Assembly: GCA_036394915.1 (NCBI GenBank)
Contig: DASWEE010000096.1
Coordinates: 1 to 12,964, forward strand
Direction of reading: 5' to 3'
DNA: 12,964 nt
Source: JACDER01 sp036394915
GTDB lineage: Bacteria > Actinomycetota > Thermoleophilia > Gaiellales > Gaiellaceae
Shown: positions 12,345 to 12,964 of the stretch, one piece after another
How the letters are laid out: the number at the start of each line of letters is the position of its first letter
How positions within the stretch are numbered: the stretch's first letter is position 1
The notes under the pieces: model-generated
Seen by the model: only the letters and a program-made list of their open reading frames with translations
Database searches by the model: none
Told to the model about the DNA's origin: nothing
Position numbers and translations under genes: made by a program

Positions 12345-12964
12345 ATGGCAAAATTTACAAAGGTGAAGCAAGATCGGGGTCGGTTCCTGCGGCTCGAGCT
12401 TTTTGTAGCCGCCCTGCTGCTCTTTGCCGGAGCGGCAACGCTTGGCCTGTCCAAGGCCTCGGCGGGAGTCAAGCACGCGACTGCGGCGCTGGCCGACTCC
12501 GACGGGGATGGCATCGACGACTCGGTCGACAACTGCGTGTCGGCCTACAACCCCGACCAGCGGGACAAGAACCGCAACGGAGTCGGGAACCGATGCGATC
12601 CGAACCCCTTCCCCTCGTCCTACTCCGAGGTGGTCTTCTACCCGCGCCGGACCGGCGGCGGATCGCTGCCGGGCAAGCCCTGCTTCCACTACCAATGGTC
12701 GGCGAACGCGAATGCCGATCCGCTCTCGGGAGACGGGTGTACGGACACCTGGTTCGCGTGGTTCTACGAGGACACCTCGGGTGCGCCGCTTCCCGACCAG
12801 ACGTACTCGATCACCCACACCCAGACCTCGGTCCCGAGCGGCTGCACCGGCGGGCTGTCGCCGAATCCGCAGACGTTCGTCTTCGGTCCGGGCCACTTCG
12901 GAGCGGTCGACATGTTCTACAGCTGCGCCGGCCCGCCTCCGCCTCCGCCACCTCCGCCGCCCCC
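12345..12964 (+). CDS. Secreted protein with thrombospondin type 3 motif and polyproline, partial
   Basis: The gene runs off the right edge after 206 codons. The N-terminus is a signal peptide: basic residues to about 16, a hydrophobic core FVAALLLFAGAATLGL at about 20-35, and a probable cleavage site after ASA at 40. DSDGDGIDDSVDNC at 51-64 is a calcium-binding thrombospondin type 3 repeat, and NPDQRDKNRNGVGNRCD at 69-85 is a weaker second half. A Cys-containing region of about 105 residues follows and could be a beta-rich extracellular domain. The visible end is ten prolines in a row, coded by mixed codons, likely a linker to a further domain. The start ATG lies in an AT-rich patch with no Shine-Dalgarno; GTG at 12363 is an alternative. 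Function is unknown beyond likely surface or extracellular location. Confidence 0.85.
   Translation, partial: MAKFTKVKQDRGRFLRLELFVAALLLFAGAATLGLSKASAGVKHATAALADSDGDGIDDSVDNCVSAYNPDQRDKNRNGVGNRCDPNPFPSSYSEVVFYPRRTGGGSLPGKPCFHYQWSANANADPLSGDGCTDTWFAWFYEDTSGAPLPDQTYSITHTQTSVPSGCTGGLSPNPQTFVFGPGHFGAVDMFYSCAGPPPPPPPPPP

Noticed and set aside
1..12964. tRNA, rRNA, CRISPR array, insertion sequence or prophage
   Set aside because: No regularly spaced repeats, transposase-like protein, integrase or structural RNA signature could be found on either strand by reading.

Overview
The window is GC-rich and densely coded, with third codon positions almost all G or C, frequent GTG starts and one TTG start. 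Together with a DHA2-type exporter, a GAP/Sap-like membrane protein and several genes that start a few bases after a -10-like hexamer, this suggests an actinobacterium. A soil or metagenomic lineage such as Thermoleophilia would fit, but that is inference from style, not proof. No tRNA, rRNA, CRISPR array, transposase, integrase or phage gene was found. No gene-free stretch exceeds 300 bases; the longest gaps are two divergent promoter regions of 179 and 142 bases.

Layout. Positions 1-2875, minus strand: a tight operon of aldo/keto reductase, ornithine cyclodeaminase/mu-crystallin-type enzyme, PLP threonine dehydratase-like enzyme, and a gene cut by the window edge. Each junction overlaps by 1 to 4 bases, so one amino-acid or imine catabolic pathway is likely. 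Positions 3055-4511, plus: a beta-class DNA methyltransferase followed after 2 bases by a protein that looks like a degenerate metallo-beta-lactamase fold. Positions 4550-5415: two small divergent membrane proteins. Positions 5419-8515: a coherent regulon, with YceI and an NADPH-dependent FMN reductase on the minus strand, divergent from a MarR regulator and a 14-TM DHA2 exporter on the plus strand. A perfect TACTTG-N6-CAAGTA operator lies between them. This reads as a stress or xenobiotic response unit in which MarR controls both arms.

Positions 8532-9716 form a decay zone (or an error-prone assembly stretch). A GAP/Sap-like membrane gene is frameshifted and internally shortened. It converges on a lipoprotein alpha/beta hydrolase that is interrupted by one in-frame TGA where tryptophan is likely. 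Positions 9757-10677, minus: an AraC-type HTH fused to a DinB-like domain. Positions 10820-12307, plus: a small Tat-exported intradiol ring-cleavage dioxygenase and a proline iminopeptidase-like hydrolase. Positions 12345 to the end: the start of a secreted protein with a thrombospondin type 3 calcium-binding motif that runs into polyproline.

The most noteworthy signals are the recurring -10-like hexamer six or seven bases before start codons (leaderless mRNAs), the in-frame TGA, the methyltransferase/degenerate MBL pair, the AraC-DinB fusion, and a palindromic 26-base element shared by two divergent promoter regions. I see no clear evidence of a wholly new multi-gene system; the pair at 3055-4511 is the best candidate for a closer look.
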